NCBI GenBank assembly: GCA_964469525.1
Contig: CAYXYU010000001.1
Coordinates: forward strand, 186,001 to 250,000
From: JABDCD01 sp964469525
Lineage (GTDB): Bacteria > Pseudomonadota > Alphaproteobacteria > Rickettsiales > SXRF01
DNA length: 64,000 nucleotides
Reading direction: 5' to 3'
Below are positions 44,505-51,883 of this stretch, in pieces. Both the position numbers and the translations under genes were made by a program. Numbering within the stretch: position 1 is the stretch's first letter; the number at the start of each line of letters is the position of its first letter. The notes under the pieces were generated by a model, which ran no database searches, had not been told where the DNA came from, and saw only the letters and a list, made by a program, of their open reading frames with translations.

Positions 44505-45275
44505 ATGTCGGCCGAGGCGCTGATCGCTCTGACGGAGCGGCTGCGTGCGGATTTCGGCCTGACACCTGTTACCGCTTCCGAGATTGAGTTTTATCTTTCC
44601 GGTGCCGATGAGGCGCTGCCTTCCTTCTGGGACGGGGTGAAGGAAGTTTGCGCGCAAACGGGCATCACTTTATTCAAAACCGAAAAGGAAAAAGGCGCAG
44701 GGCAGCATGAGGCGGCGCTGGCTCCCATCAATGATCCGGTGAAGACCGCGCGTGATACGCAGGCGCTGCGGCAGATTATTACCGGAGCAGCGCAGGCGGA
44801 GGGTTTGAATGCCGATTTCTCGGCGCGGCCGTTTCCCGACCAGCCGGGTAGCGGATTGCATATTCATGTGCATCTGGCTGACGCGCAGGGAAAAAACGTG
44901 TTCTACAAGGATGACGAGCGCATCAGCGACGCGCTGAAATGGTCGATCGGCGGACTGCTGGCGACGATGAGGGAGCATATGGCGGTCTTCGCGCCGCATC
45001 CCGAATCCCGCGCCCGTTTCACGCCGGGCGGCATGGCGCCGACGACGGTCAGCTGGGGCGCCAACAACCGCACCGTAGCGGTGCGCCTGCCCGACAGCGC
45101 CCGGGATAACAAGCGCATCGAGCATCGCGTGGCAGGTGCCGATGCCGATCCGGTGCAGATCATGGCGGCGATTCTTGCGGGCATCCATTACGGGCTGACC
45201 AACCGCTGCGATCCGGGGGCGCAAGTGTATGGGGATGCATCGTTGGCACAATATAATTTGCCGCGTTTATTATAA
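44505..45275 (+). CDS. Short glutamine-synthetase-like protein
   Basis: Glutamine synthetase catalytic motifs appear in order within only 256 residues: SEIEFYL (metal-site Glu), GAGQHEAAL, SGLHIHVHL, then APTTVSWGANNRTVAVRLP and RIEHRVAGADADP. The N-terminal beta-grasp domain and the C-terminal tail of normal enzymes (about 430-470 aa) are missing. It may be a reduced gamma-glutamyl ligase rather than true GlnA; substrate unknown. It sits three bases after trxA, where many alphaproteobacteria carry folC and accD. It ends in a repeat. Confidence 0.78.
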   Translation: MSAEALIALTERLRADFGLTPVTASEIEFYLSGADEALPSFWDGVKEVCAQTGITLFKTEKEKGAGQHEAALAPINDPVKTARDTQALRQIITGAAQAEGLNADFSARPFPDQPGSGLHIHVHLADAQGKNVFYKDDERISDALKWSIGGLLATMREHMAVFAPHPESRARFTPGGMAPTTVSWGANNRTVAVRLPDSARDNKRIEHRVAGADADPVQIMAAILAGIHYGLTNRCDPGAQVYGDASLAQYNLPRLL

Positions 45276-45276
45276 C

Positions 45277-45366
45277 CGGCATTCCGGCGATGGCCGGAAT
45301 CCATGCCAAGCAACATAGATAACGCAAGCGGCGCGGCATGGATCCCCGCCTGCGCGGGGATGACAA
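45277..45366. repeat. Composite palindromic repeat between the GS-like gene and trpA
   Basis: Hairpin ATTCCGGCGATGGCCGGAAT and hairpin ATCCCCGCCTGCGCGGGGAT lie in outer arms GGCATTCC...CCATGCC and GGCATGGATCC. It fills the gap between convergent genes, and AATTAT of its edge forms part of the trpA end. Confidence 0.75.
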
Positions 45367-46164
45367 TTATAGCCTCTTCGCCAATTCGCCGATGAAGGCC
45401 GCCGCAGCCTTGACGGCATCCGCAGAATTTTTCGTCTGCGCAATTGTCTCCACCAGGGCCGAGCCGACGACCACGGCGTCGGCAGCTGCGGCGGCTTCTC
45501 TGGCCTGTTGCGGCGTTTTGATGCCGAAGCCGGCGGCGACGGGGAGGGAGGTGAAGCTGTGAAGATGGTCGATCTTCTGCTTCAACTCCCGCGCCTCGGC
45601 GCCCATGGCGCCGGTGATGCCGGTGATGGAGATGTAATAGATGAAGCCGCCGGCCGAGGCGGTCAGGCGCTTCAAGCGCTGATCGTCGCTGGTGGGGGCG
45701 ACGAGGCGGATCAGCTTCAACCCGGCGGCATCGAGTGAGGGGCGCAGCTCGTCTTCCTCCTCCGGCGGCAGGTCGACCAGGATGATGCCGTCTGCTCCGG
45801 CAGTTGCCGCATCCTTGCAGAATTTATCCGCGCCGTAGCAGTAGATCGGATTGTAATAGCCCATGAGAATGATGGGCGTATCGCCGTTTTTTTTGCGGAA
45901 GTTTTTTACCAGCTCGATGATTTTAGGAACGGTGGTCCCCGCCGCCAGCGCCCGCTTTCCCGCCGCCTGAATCACCGGACCGTCCGCCATCGGGTCGGAA
46001 AACGGAATGCCGATCTCGATGATGTCAGCGCCTGCTCCGGGCAGCGCTTCGAGCAGCAAGGCCGTCGTTTTCAAATCCGGATCGCCGCCCATGATGAAGG
46101 GAATCAGACAGGCGCGCCTTTCCTTTTTGGCGCGGGCGAAGGTGTGTTCGATGCGGGAGGTCAT
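45367..46164 (-). CDS. trpA: Tryptophan synthase alpha subunit
   Basis: It cleaves indole-3-glycerol phosphate to indole. The catalytic Glu lies in ADIIEIGIPFSDPMADGP and the second acid in DGIILVDLPPEE. From the ATG at 46164 the protein is 265 aa, the usual size. Its ribosome binding site (GAGGA, eight bases upstream) is part of a GTCATCCTCA repeat. A longer TTG-started form would be encoded by the repeat and is rejected. Third gene after trpF and trpB. Confidence 0.94.
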   Translation of the reverse strand: MTSRIEHTFARAKKERRACLIPFIMGGDPDLKTTALLLEALPGAGADIIEIGIPFSDPMADGPVIQAAGKRALAAGTTVPKIIELVKNFRKKNGDTPIILMGYYNPIYCYGADKFCKDAATAGADGIILVDLPPEEEDELRPSLDAAGLKLIRLVAPTSDDQRLKRLTASAGGFIYYISITGITGAMGAEARELKQKIDHLHSFTSLPVAAGFGIKTPQQAREAAAAADAVVVGSALVETIAQTKNSADAVKAAAAFIGELAKRL

Positions 46165-46170
46165 ATATTT

Positions 46171-46256
46171 GTCATCCTCAGGCCTGACCCGAGGATCCAT
46201 TTATCCATGCCGCGCCCATGGCGGTTTAATGGATTCCCGCCTTCGCGGGAATGACA
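46171..46256. repeat. Palindromic repeat between trpB and trpA
   Basis: GTCATCCTCAGGCCTGACCCGAGGAT at the left and ATTCCCGCCTTCGCGGGAAT hairpin at the right form an imperfect composite. The left edge supplies the trpA Shine-Dalgarno. Confidence 0.75.
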
Positions 46257-46267
46257 ATAGTGGAGGG

Positions 46268-47470
46268 TCACAGCTCCACCCCCAGCGCTTTGGCGACGGT
46301 GAAGATGTCCTTGTCGCCGCGGCCGGAGATGCAGACGACAATCAAGTGATCATGCGAGAGTTTCGGGGCAATCTTCAGCACATGTGCCAGTGCGTGCGCC
46401 GTCTCCAACGCTGGGATTATGCCCTCCAGTTTCGTCACCTGCCGGAAGGCGTCGAGTGCCTCGTCATCGGTGATCGCCACATATTTTACCCGTTTTGTAT
46501 CATGTAGCCAGGCATGTTCCGGGCCGACGCCGGGATAGTCAAGCCCGGCGGAGATGGAATGGGCGTCCTGAATCTGCCCGTCCTTGTCCTGCAATAAATA
46601 GGTGCGGCTGCCATGCAGCACGCCGGGCTTGCCCTTGCCGATGGAGGCGGCATGTTCATTGGTGGACAGACCGTGTCCCGCCGCTTCGACGCCAATCATG
46701 TTTACCTGCGCATCGGCAAGGAAAGGGTGAAAAAGGCCGATGGCGTTGCTGCCGCCGCCGATGCAGGCCACCAGCGTGTCGGGCAGGCGGCCTTCCGCCT
46801 GCTTCATCTGCGCGCGCACTTCGCGCCCGATCACCGACTGGAAGTCGCGCACCATCATCGGGTAGGGATGCGGTCCGGCGACGGTACCGATAAGATAAAA
46901 CGTATCATGCACGTTGGTCACCCAGTCGCGCAGCGCCTCGTTCATGGCGTCTTTCAGCGTCTGCGTTCCCGCCGTGACCGGGCGCACCTCGGCGCCGAGC
47001 AGCTTCATGCGGAAGACGTTCGGCGATTGGCGTTCGATATCCTTGGCGCCCATGTAGATGACGCACTGCAGGCCAAATAGCGCGCAGACGGTGGCGGTGG
47101 CAACGCCGTGCTGTCCGGCGCCGGTTTCGGCGATAATGCGTCTCTTGCCCAAGCGTTTGGCGAGCAATACCTGACCGATGCAGTTATTGACCTTGTGCGC
47201 GCCGGTATGGTTCAGATCCTCGCGCTTGAAATAAATTTTCGCGCCTTTGCAGTGATCGGTCAGGCGGCGGGCGAGATACAGCGGACTTTCGCGGCCGACA
47301 TACTGCGTCAGATAATAGTCTAATTCCTTCTGAAAAGCCGGATCGTTTTTCGCATCATTATAAGCGCGCTCGACCTCGATGATCAGCGGCATCAGCGTTT
47401 CTGCTACATAACGCCCGCCATAGATGCCGAAATGGCCGCGCTCGTCCGGTCCCGCGAGGTTGGATTTCAT
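46268..47470 (-). CDS. trpB: Tryptophan synthase beta subunit
   Basis: This PLP enzyme joins indole and serine to make tryptophan. The PLP lysine lies in HTGAHKVNN near residue 87; GAGQHGVATAT and the glycine-rich phosphate site GGGSNAIG follow. The length of 400 aa is normal. It overlaps trpF by four bases and is followed by trpA after a repeat of about 100 bases. Confidence 0.96.
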   Translation of the reverse strand: MKSNLAGPDERGHFGIYGGRYVAETLMPLIIEVERAYNDAKNDPAFQKELDYYLTQYVGRESPLYLARRLTDHCKGAKIYFKREDLNHTGAHKVNNCIGQVLLAKRLGKRRIIAETGAGQHGVATATVCALFGLQCVIYMGAKDIERQSPNVFRMKLLGAEVRPVTAGTQTLKDAMNEALRDWVTNVHDTFYLIGTVAGPHPYPMMVRDFQSVIGREVRAQMKQAEGRLPDTLVACIGGGSNAIGLFHPFLADAQVNMIGVEAAGHGLSTNEHAASIGKGKPGVLHGSRTYLLQDKDGQIQDAHSISAGLDYPGVGPEHAWLHDTKRVKYVAITDDEALDAFRQVTKLEGIIPALETAHALAHVLKIAPKLSHDHLIVVCISGRGDKDIFTVAKALGVEL

Positions 47471-48108
47471 GTCCGTGCCGCTTTTATAAATGCATTAATT
47501 AATGCTGGATCTTTTACACCGGGGCTTTTCTCGACGCCAGAAGAGACATCTACCTGTTGAGCGCTCGTTGCATGCAGGCCCTGTACCACATTGTCCGCCG
47601 TCAGCCCGCCGGAGAGAAACCACGGCTTGTTGAACTGCCGGTCCTTCAGCAGCGCCCAGTCGAACACCAGCCCGTTGCCGCCGGGAAGGGCGCCGGGCAG
47701 ATCGGGCGGGCGGGCGTCGAACAGCAGCATATCGGCACTGGCATAACGGTTCGCCTGCGCCACGTCGTCCGATGTGCGTACACGGATCGCCTTGATGATT
47801 TTCATTTTCGGAAAAGTGTTTTTGACGGCATGCACGCGCGCCGGGGTTTCCTTTCCATGCAGCTGGATATAATCCGGCGCAAGCTCGGACTGCACCAGCG
47901 AGATCAGCGCGTCATCCGGATCGACCAGTACCGATACGCTTTTGACGGAGGCAGGCAAAAGTTTTTTTAGCTCCGCCGCTTTCGGCAAGGTGAGATGGCG
48001 CGGCGAGTCGGAATAATAAACGAATCCGGCATAATCAGCGCCCGCTTCCGCGGCAGCATTGACAGCCTCTTTATCCGTCAGCCCACAGATTTTGATTTTT
48101 ATTGTCAT
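47467..48108 (-). CDS. trpF: Phosphoribosylanthranilate isomerase
   Basis: This TIM-barrel isomerase catalyses the third step of tryptophan synthesis. The catalytic Cys is in KICGLTDKEAV (residues 6-16) and the acid in MLLFDARPP. GGLTADNVV is the phosphate-binding loop. Length 213 aa is normal. trpF-trpB-trpA form an operon; the other trp genes are not in this window. Confidence 0.94.
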   Translation of the reverse strand: MTIKIKICGLTDKEAVNAAAEAGADYAGFVYYSDSPRHLTLPKAAELKKLLPASVKSVSVLVDPDDALISLVQSELAPDYIQLHGKETPARVHAVKNTFPKMKIIKAIRVRTSDDVAQANRYASADMLLFDARPPDLPGALPGGNGLVFDWALLKDRQFNKPWFLSGGLTADNVVQGLHATSAQQVDVSSGVEKSPGVKDPALINAFIKAART

Positions 48109-48111
48109 GAT

Positions 48112-48438
48112 TTATTTCGCGGCGACAGCCGGCACCTGGCATTGGCGCTCATTATGCAGTGCGGTAATCTCGTTTTCCAAAGCGACGACACGCTTGTGCT
48201 CGGCTCGGGCAAGGCGTCTGGCCTTAGAGAATTTCAGGCTGATGATCAAGCCGCCGGTGATTACTCCCAGCGCGAAAGCCAGAATGGCCAGAATGAACAG
48301 CGGAAGATCAGCTTCATAAGGCAGCGGGAACAGGCTGATGGTAACGATCAGCCGGTTATTGACGGCGAACAGAATAAAGATAACGCTGACAGCTGCGATC
48401 AGAACGACATTGATGATGCGTTTGAGGGCGGCGAGCAT
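48112..48438 (-). CDS. lapA: LapA (DUF1049) family inner-membrane protein
   Basis: This 108-residue protein has two hydrophobic helices (IINVVLIAAVSVIFILFAV and LFILAILAFALGVITGGLI), then a basic helical tail (SLKFSKARRLARAEHKR), the DUF1049/LapA layout. In E. coli, LapA assists lipopolysaccharide assembly. Its place between ihfB and trpF is conserved in alphaproteobacteria. Confidence 0.82.
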   Translation of the reverse strand: MLAALKRIINVVLIAAVSVIFILFAVNNRLIVTISLFPLPYEADLPLFILAILAFALGVITGGLIISLKFSKARRLARAEHKRVVALENEITALHNERQCQVPAVAAK

Positions 48439-48455
48439 TCATGCCCTCGGAGATA

Positions 48456-48764
48456 CTAGGGGCGATTCGTGTTCGTCATCACCGGCGGCTTGTTGATGCG
48501 TTCGCGCAGTTCCTTGCCAGTGCGGAAATAAATGGCATAGCGCTCGCCGATGTGGACTTCCTGACCGTTCTTCGGGTTGCGCGCCTTGCGGGCTTCGCGC
48601 TTGCGGATGGAAAAGGCACCGAAGCCGCGCAGCTCGACGCGACCGCCTTCGACCAGCGTTGAGGAGATGCTGTCGAAAATGGTATTTACCAGTGTCTCGA
48701 TATCACGCTGGTAGAGATGCGGATACTTCTTGGAGAGGCGGAGAACAAGTTCGGATTTGGTCAT
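48456..48764 (-). CDS. ihfB: Integration host factor beta subunit
   Basis: This DNA-bending protein of the HU/IHF fold is 102 aa. ELRGFGAFSIRKREARKARNPKNG includes the DNA-intercalating arm with its proline. The N-terminal MTKSELVLRLSKKYPHL matches IHF-beta rather than HU. Its place between sppA and lapA is typical. The alpha subunit lies elsewhere. Confidence 0.93.
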   Translation of the reverse strand: MTKSELVLRLSKKYPHLYQRDIETLVNTIFDSISSTLVEGGRVELRGFGAFSIRKREARKARNPKNGQEVHIGERYAIYFRTGKELRERINKPPVMTNTNRP

Positions 48765-48788
48765 ATCATGCCCTTGATGTAGAAGGAA

Positions 48789-49706
48789 TTAATGAAGTTG
48801 AGGATGCCATATGGCAACCAGCCCGTCAAGCATTATGCTACTGCTTTTGAAAAATTTTCCGCCGATGGTCTTGGTCAGGTCGGCAAACAGGCTCTCCGCC
48901 TTGTCTTGCTTGATTTCCTTGATCTCCAGTCCTTTGGAAATTTTACGCTGCTCGATGAGGTATTTCATGGCTTCCTGCTCCCCGCCAATGGCATCAACCA
49001 GCCGGGTGGCGACGGCGTCGCGGCCGCTATAGACCCTGCCGTCAGCAAGCTGCACGACCATCTGGCGCGGCAGCTGGCGCCGTTCGGCAACCATGTCGAC
49101 GAAGCGGTTATAGAAATCGTCGATGAGTCCCCGCAGCATTTGCTCGGCTTCCGGTGTGCTTTTTTCCAGCGGCGAAGGGGCGGCTTTCAGCGGGTCAGTC
49201 TTGACGATGATCGGCTGAATGCCGAGCTTATTGGCCATCTCCGTGATTTCCACGGTTTCAACGATGACGCCGATCGACCCGGTGATGGTGCCCTCGCGGG
49301 CAAATATATAGTCACTCCCGAGCGACACCATATAACCGGCTGAGGCAGCGACCGAGCGCATGACTGCCACTACCGGCTTTTTCTTTGCCAGCTCGCGCAG
49401 GCGAAGGAAAATTTCCTCACCGCCTACGGCGCTGCCACCCGGCGAGTCGATCCACACGATAACCGCCCTGGCCTTGGAATTATCGGCGATGTCGTCAATC
49501 AAATCATAGACGTCCTGATCATCGAAAATGATGCCCTCCAGCGAGAGCCGCGCCACGAATTCGCGCTCAATGGGAGAATGTACGCTATAGCGCTCAGCCA
49601 TTACGATCCCGGCCAGCACCGCGAATACCACCGCGAGCAGCCGCCAGCGCGTAATCTGACTCTTCAGGTAGAGTCGGTCGAGGAGGGTGTCAGCGTTGAT
49701 GGGCAT
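48789..49706 (-). CDS. sppA: Signal peptide peptidase SppA (S49, short type)
   Basis: This inner-membrane serine protease degrades leftover signal peptides. It has one N-terminal membrane helix (WRLLAVVFAVLAGIVMA), then VIWIDSPGGSAVGGEEI and the nucleophile region MRSVAASAGYMVSLGSD. The general-base lysine is expected in KTDPLKAAPSPLEK. Length 305 aa fits the single-domain (36K) type. It is followed by ihfB. Confidence 0.9.
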   Translation of the reverse strand: MPINADTLLDRLYLKSQITRWRLLAVVFAVLAGIVMAERYSVHSPIEREFVARLSLEGIIFDDQDVYDLIDDIADNSKARAVIVWIDSPGGSAVGGEEIFLRLRELAKKKPVVAVMRSVAASAGYMVSLGSDYIFAREGTITGSIGVIVETVEITEMANKLGIQPIIVKTDPLKAAPSPLEKSTPEAEQMLRGLIDDFYNRFVDMVAERRQLPRQMVVQLADGRVYSGRDAVATRLVDAIGGEQEAMKYLIEQRKISKGLEIKEIKQDKAESLFADLTKTIGGKFFKSSSIMLDGLVAIWHPQLH

Positions 49707-49709
49707 GGC

Positions 49710-49782
49710 GGTGCGGGTGCGGGTGCGGGATGCGGGTGTAAGAATATTATACTAACACTCGCACCCGCACCCGCACCAGCAC
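49710..49782. repeat. GCGGGT-unit inverted repeat between rpsA and sppA
   Basis: Degenerate tandem GCGGGT units at 49710-49739 are mirrored in reverse complement at 49756-49782, around a short AT-rich loop. The repeat begins four bases upstream of the sppA start on the minus strand, so it occupies the sppA ribosome binding site region. Confidence 0.85.
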
Positions 49783-49784
49783 AA

Positions 49785-51521
49785 TTATCCTTTCTTCTTC
49801 TTCGGCTTCTCTGCCTTCGCCTCATCCAGCGCCGCGCCCAGGATGTCGCCTAAGGAAGCGCCGCTGTTTTCCGAGCCGTATTCAGAGATGGCTTTCTTAT
49901 GCTCATCGACTTCGAGCGCCTTGATCGAAACACCGATCTTGCGCGTCGCTTTGTCGGCCGAGGTGATCTTGACATCGACGCGGTCGCCCACCGCAAAACG
50001 GTCGGTGCGCTGTTCCTGACGCTCGCGCGCGAGATCGGACTTCTTGATGAAACTCTGCACGTTGTCGGTCAGCTTGACGGTGATGCCGTCGTCGCGCACT
50101 TCGGTGACGGTGGCGGTGACGGTAGCGCCTTTCTTGATTTTATCAAACTCGGACTCGAACGGATCGTTCTCGAGCTGTTTGACGCCGAGGCTGATGCGTT
50201 CCTTTTCCACGTCAAGGGACAGGATCTTGGCCTTGATGCGGTCCCCCTTCTTATATTGCTTGATGGCAGTATCGCCGGATTCGTTCCAACTCAGGTCGGA
50301 GTGGTGCACCAGCCCGTCAATATCGCCTTCCAGGCCAACGAACAGACCGAAGTCGGTAATGTTGCGGATTTCGCCCTCGATGATGTCGCCGGGGTTGACC
50401 TTGGCAGCGTATTTTGCCCATGGATTCTCTTCGCACTGCTTCATGCCGAGCGAGATGCGGTGCTTGGTGGCGTCGATATCGAGCACGACCACGTTGACCT
50501 CCTGGCTGACCGAAACGAGCTTGCTCGGATGCACGCTCTTCTTGACCCATGAAATTTCCGATACGTGTACGAGTCCTTCGATGCCGGGCTCCAGCTCAAC
50601 GAAGGCACCATAATCAGTGATGTTGGTGATTTTGCCCTTCAGCTTGGTGCCTGCAGGGTATTTCTCTGCGGCGCCCTGCCATGGGTTTTCTTCCAACTGC
50701 TTCATGCCGAGCGACACGCGCTTGGTAGCCTGGTCGAACTTAGTGACCATTACTTTCACGGTCTGGCCGAGATGCAGCACTTCCGACGGATGGCTGATGC
50801 GGCGCCATGAAATATCGGTGACGTGCAGCAGGCCGTCGATGCCGCCCATGTCGATGAACGCACCGTAATCGGTGATGTTCTTGACAATGCCTTCCAGCAC
50901 CTGACCCTCGGAGATTTTCGAGAGCAGCTCGTTGCGCTGCTCGACGCGCGACTCTTCGAGCACGGCGCGGCGAGAGACGACGATGTTGCCGCGCTTACGA
51001 TCCATCTTCAGGATCTGGAAGGGCTGCGGGATGTGCATGAGCGGGGTGACGTCCCGGATCGGGCGGATGTCGACCTGCGAGCCAGGCAGGAACGCCACGG
51101 CGCCCTGGATGTCTACCGTGAAACCGCCTTTGACGCGGCCGAAGATGATGCCTTCGACGCGCTCCTGCTTGGCGCAAGCTTTCTCCAGCTTTACCCAGGC
51201 TTCTTCGCGCAGGGCTTTCTCGCGGCTGAGCACGGCTTCGCCATGCTTGTTTTCGATGCGTTCGAGATACACCTCGACCTCGTCGCCGGGGCGCAGCTCG
51301 GGTGCGGCGGAGCCGGCGGTGGCGAATTCGCGGAGCGGTACGCGGCCTTCCGATTTCAGGCCGACATCGATGATGACGGTGTCTTTCTCCACGGCGACGA
51401 CGGTACCAGTAACGACCGAACCTTCGTTCTTGCCGGATTCTTTAAGGGATTCTTCGAAAAGCGCGCCGAAATCTTCGGTAGCGTCGTTTCCGTTTTCGTA
51501 AGCGGTTGCTGCTTGGGCCAT
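49785..51521 (-). CDS. rpsA: Small-subunit ribosomal protein bS1
   Basis: This six-S1-domain RNA-binding protein of 578 aa helps recruit mRNAs. Repeats such as VKNITDYGAFIDMGGIDGLLHVTDISW and ITNITDYGAFVELEPGIEGLVHVSEISW show the OB-fold S1 pattern. The C-terminus is Lys-rich. A strong S1 is relevant here because several genes lack clear Shine-Dalgarno sequences. The aroA-cmk fusion lies upstream in the usual order. Confidence 0.96.
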   Translation of the reverse strand: MAQAATAYENGNDATEDFGALFEESLKESGKNEGSVVTGTVVAVEKDTVIIDVGLKSEGRVPLREFATAGSAAPELRPGDEVEVYLERIENKHGEAVLSREKALREEAWVKLEKACAKQERVEGIIFGRVKGGFTVDIQGAVAFLPGSQVDIRPIRDVTPLMHIPQPFQILKMDRKRGNIVVSRRAVLEESRVEQRNELLSKISEGQVLEGIVKNITDYGAFIDMGGIDGLLHVTDISWRRISHPSEVLHLGQTVKVMVTKFDQATKRVSLGMKQLEENPWQGAAEKYPAGTKLKGKITNITDYGAFVELEPGIEGLVHVSEISWVKKSVHPSKLVSVSQEVNVVVLDIDATKHRISLGMKQCEENPWAKYAAKVNPGDIIEGEIRNITDFGLFVGLEGDIDGLVHHSDLSWNESGDTAIKQYKKGDRIKAKILSLDVEKERISLGVKQLENDPFESEFDKIKKGATVTATVTEVRDDGITVKLTDNVQSFIKKSDLARERQEQRTDRFAVGDRVDVKITSADKATRKIGVSIKALEVDEHKKAISEYGSENSGASLGDILGAALDEAKAEKPKKKKG

Positions 51522-51544
51522 TATATTACTCTTTCCTTATCCTT

Positions 51545-51614
51545 GTCACTCCTGCGTAAGCAGGAGTCTTGATTGTTACTAAGTAAGCAAGTTCCCTGCT
51601 TCCGCAGGGTGACA
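51545..51614. repeat. GTCACTCCTGCG / CAGGGTGAC palindromic repeat upstream of rpsA
   Basis: Hairpin CTCCTGCGTAAGCAGGAG is followed by CCCTGCTTCCGCAGGG within outer GTCAC...GTGAC. It lies upstream of rpsA in a 360-base gene-free stretch whose middle (51615-51790) shows only short GTCA-flanked fragments and no gene. Confidence 0.7.
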
Positions 51615-51794
51615 AAGAACAATGTTGCGAAACGGCAGCGGCGCTTCAGGTTATACATCAGACCTTGTCACCGCGAGGACGCAATGACAAATGAATTCAA
51701 GAGGATATCGCTGCATACCCCCGGGCTATCGTTTAAATAGGGGTGCATTTTTAGTCGGAAATGATAGAAAATCAAGAGGTTTTTGGTATTGATT

Positions 51795-51875
51795 GTCATT
51801 CCCGCGAAGGCGGGAATCCAGGCTATCCGTTTGCGAGTGTTGCACGGTATGGATCCCGGCTTGCGCTGGATGACA
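51795..51875. repeat. GTCATTCCCGCGAAGGCGGGAAT palindromic repeat
   Basis: A perfect hairpin ATTCCCGCGAAGGCGGGAAT near 51798 pairs through the outer GTCAT...ATGAC with the right half around ATCCCGGCTTGCGCTGGAT. It lies just downstream of the aroA-cmk stop. Confidence 0.8.
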
Positions 51876-51883
51876 ATAGGAGG

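Noticed and set aside
45277..51875. Repeated GTCAT...ATGAC units considered as CRISPR
   Set aside because: They are dispersed palindromes, unevenly spaced, without spacers or cas genes.
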